Below, piece after piece: positions 6,625-6,644 of a DNA stretch of 6,644 nucleotides. How positions within the stretch are numbered: position 1 is the stretch's first letter; the number at the start of each line of letters is the position of its first letter. The notes under the pieces are model-generated. The model saw only the letters and a program-made list of their open reading frames with translations. It was not told where the DNA came from and searched no databases. The stretch comes from an uncultured Selenomonas sp. (GTDB lineage Bacteria; Bacillota; Negativicutes; Selenomonadales; Selenomonadaceae), in the NCBI GenBank assembly GCA_938045435.1, contig CALIBA010000315.1, positions 1-6,644 on the forward strand, written 5' to 3'. The translations under genes were made by a program, and so were the position numbers.

Positions 6625-6644
6625 CCTTTCTTTTGTATCGGCTC

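Noticed and set aside
6602..6644. Terminator or gene end upstream of the promoter
   Set aside because: Only a weak GAAAG/CTTTTTC inverted repeat is present and it overlaps the -35 box; nothing convincing is seen.

Overview
The window holds the front part of a de novo pyrimidine (UMP) biosynthesis operon. Every gene lies on the minus strand, so transcription runs from high to low coordinates. Gene order is promoter, regulated leader, pyrB, pyrC, carA, carB. The carB gene runs off the left edge of the window, with an estimated 25-35 residues missing. The order pyrB-pyrC-carA-carB matches the Bacillus pyr operon (pyrB-pyrC-pyrAA-pyrAB). The ATCase is the catalytic chain only, no pyrI follows it, and the control region is PyrR-type, so the window points to a Firmicute. 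GC is moderate by eye and Shine-Dalgarno sequences are strong. From memory, the protein sequences look most like Negativicutes (Selenomonas/Mitsuokella type); that genus-level guess is weak.

Layout from right to left. Positions 6596-6624 carry a promoter with a consensus -10 box and a 17-bp spacer. Positions 6439 to about 6590 are a leader of about 150 nt. It contains a near-textbook PyrR-binding hairpin (6546-6576), a candidate antiterminator pairing (6484-6494 with 6540-6550) and a strong intrinsic terminator (6453-6494). pyrB (6438-5494), pyrC (5497-4205) and carA (4208-3135) follow. carB starts most plausibly at 3129 and is open to base 1. Each upstream stop codon overlaps a downstream ATG as ATGA, so the cistrons are packed with no intergenic space. 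No sequence downstream of the leader is noncoding. Bases 6625-6644, upstream of the promoter, show nothing recognisable.

How the genes work together: CarA (glutaminase) and CarB (synthetase) make carbamoyl phosphate from glutamine, bicarbonate and ATP. PyrB joins it to aspartate to give carbamoyl-aspartate, and PyrC cyclises that to dihydroorotate. The remaining genes (dihydroorotate dehydrogenase, pyrF, pyrE) would be expected beyond the left edge. The leader should switch the operon off when UMP-bound PyrR stabilises the anti-antiterminator hairpin and lets the terminator form.

The window is an ordinary housekeeping locus, and I see no new biological system in the genes. The part most worth a second look is the leader. 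A short GTG-initiated reading frame has its ribosome-binding site partly inside the 3' arm of the PyrR hairpin. It runs through the whole terminator and stops on the pyrB Shine-Dalgarno sequence. This could add a translational layer to PyrR attenuation, but it may be chance.
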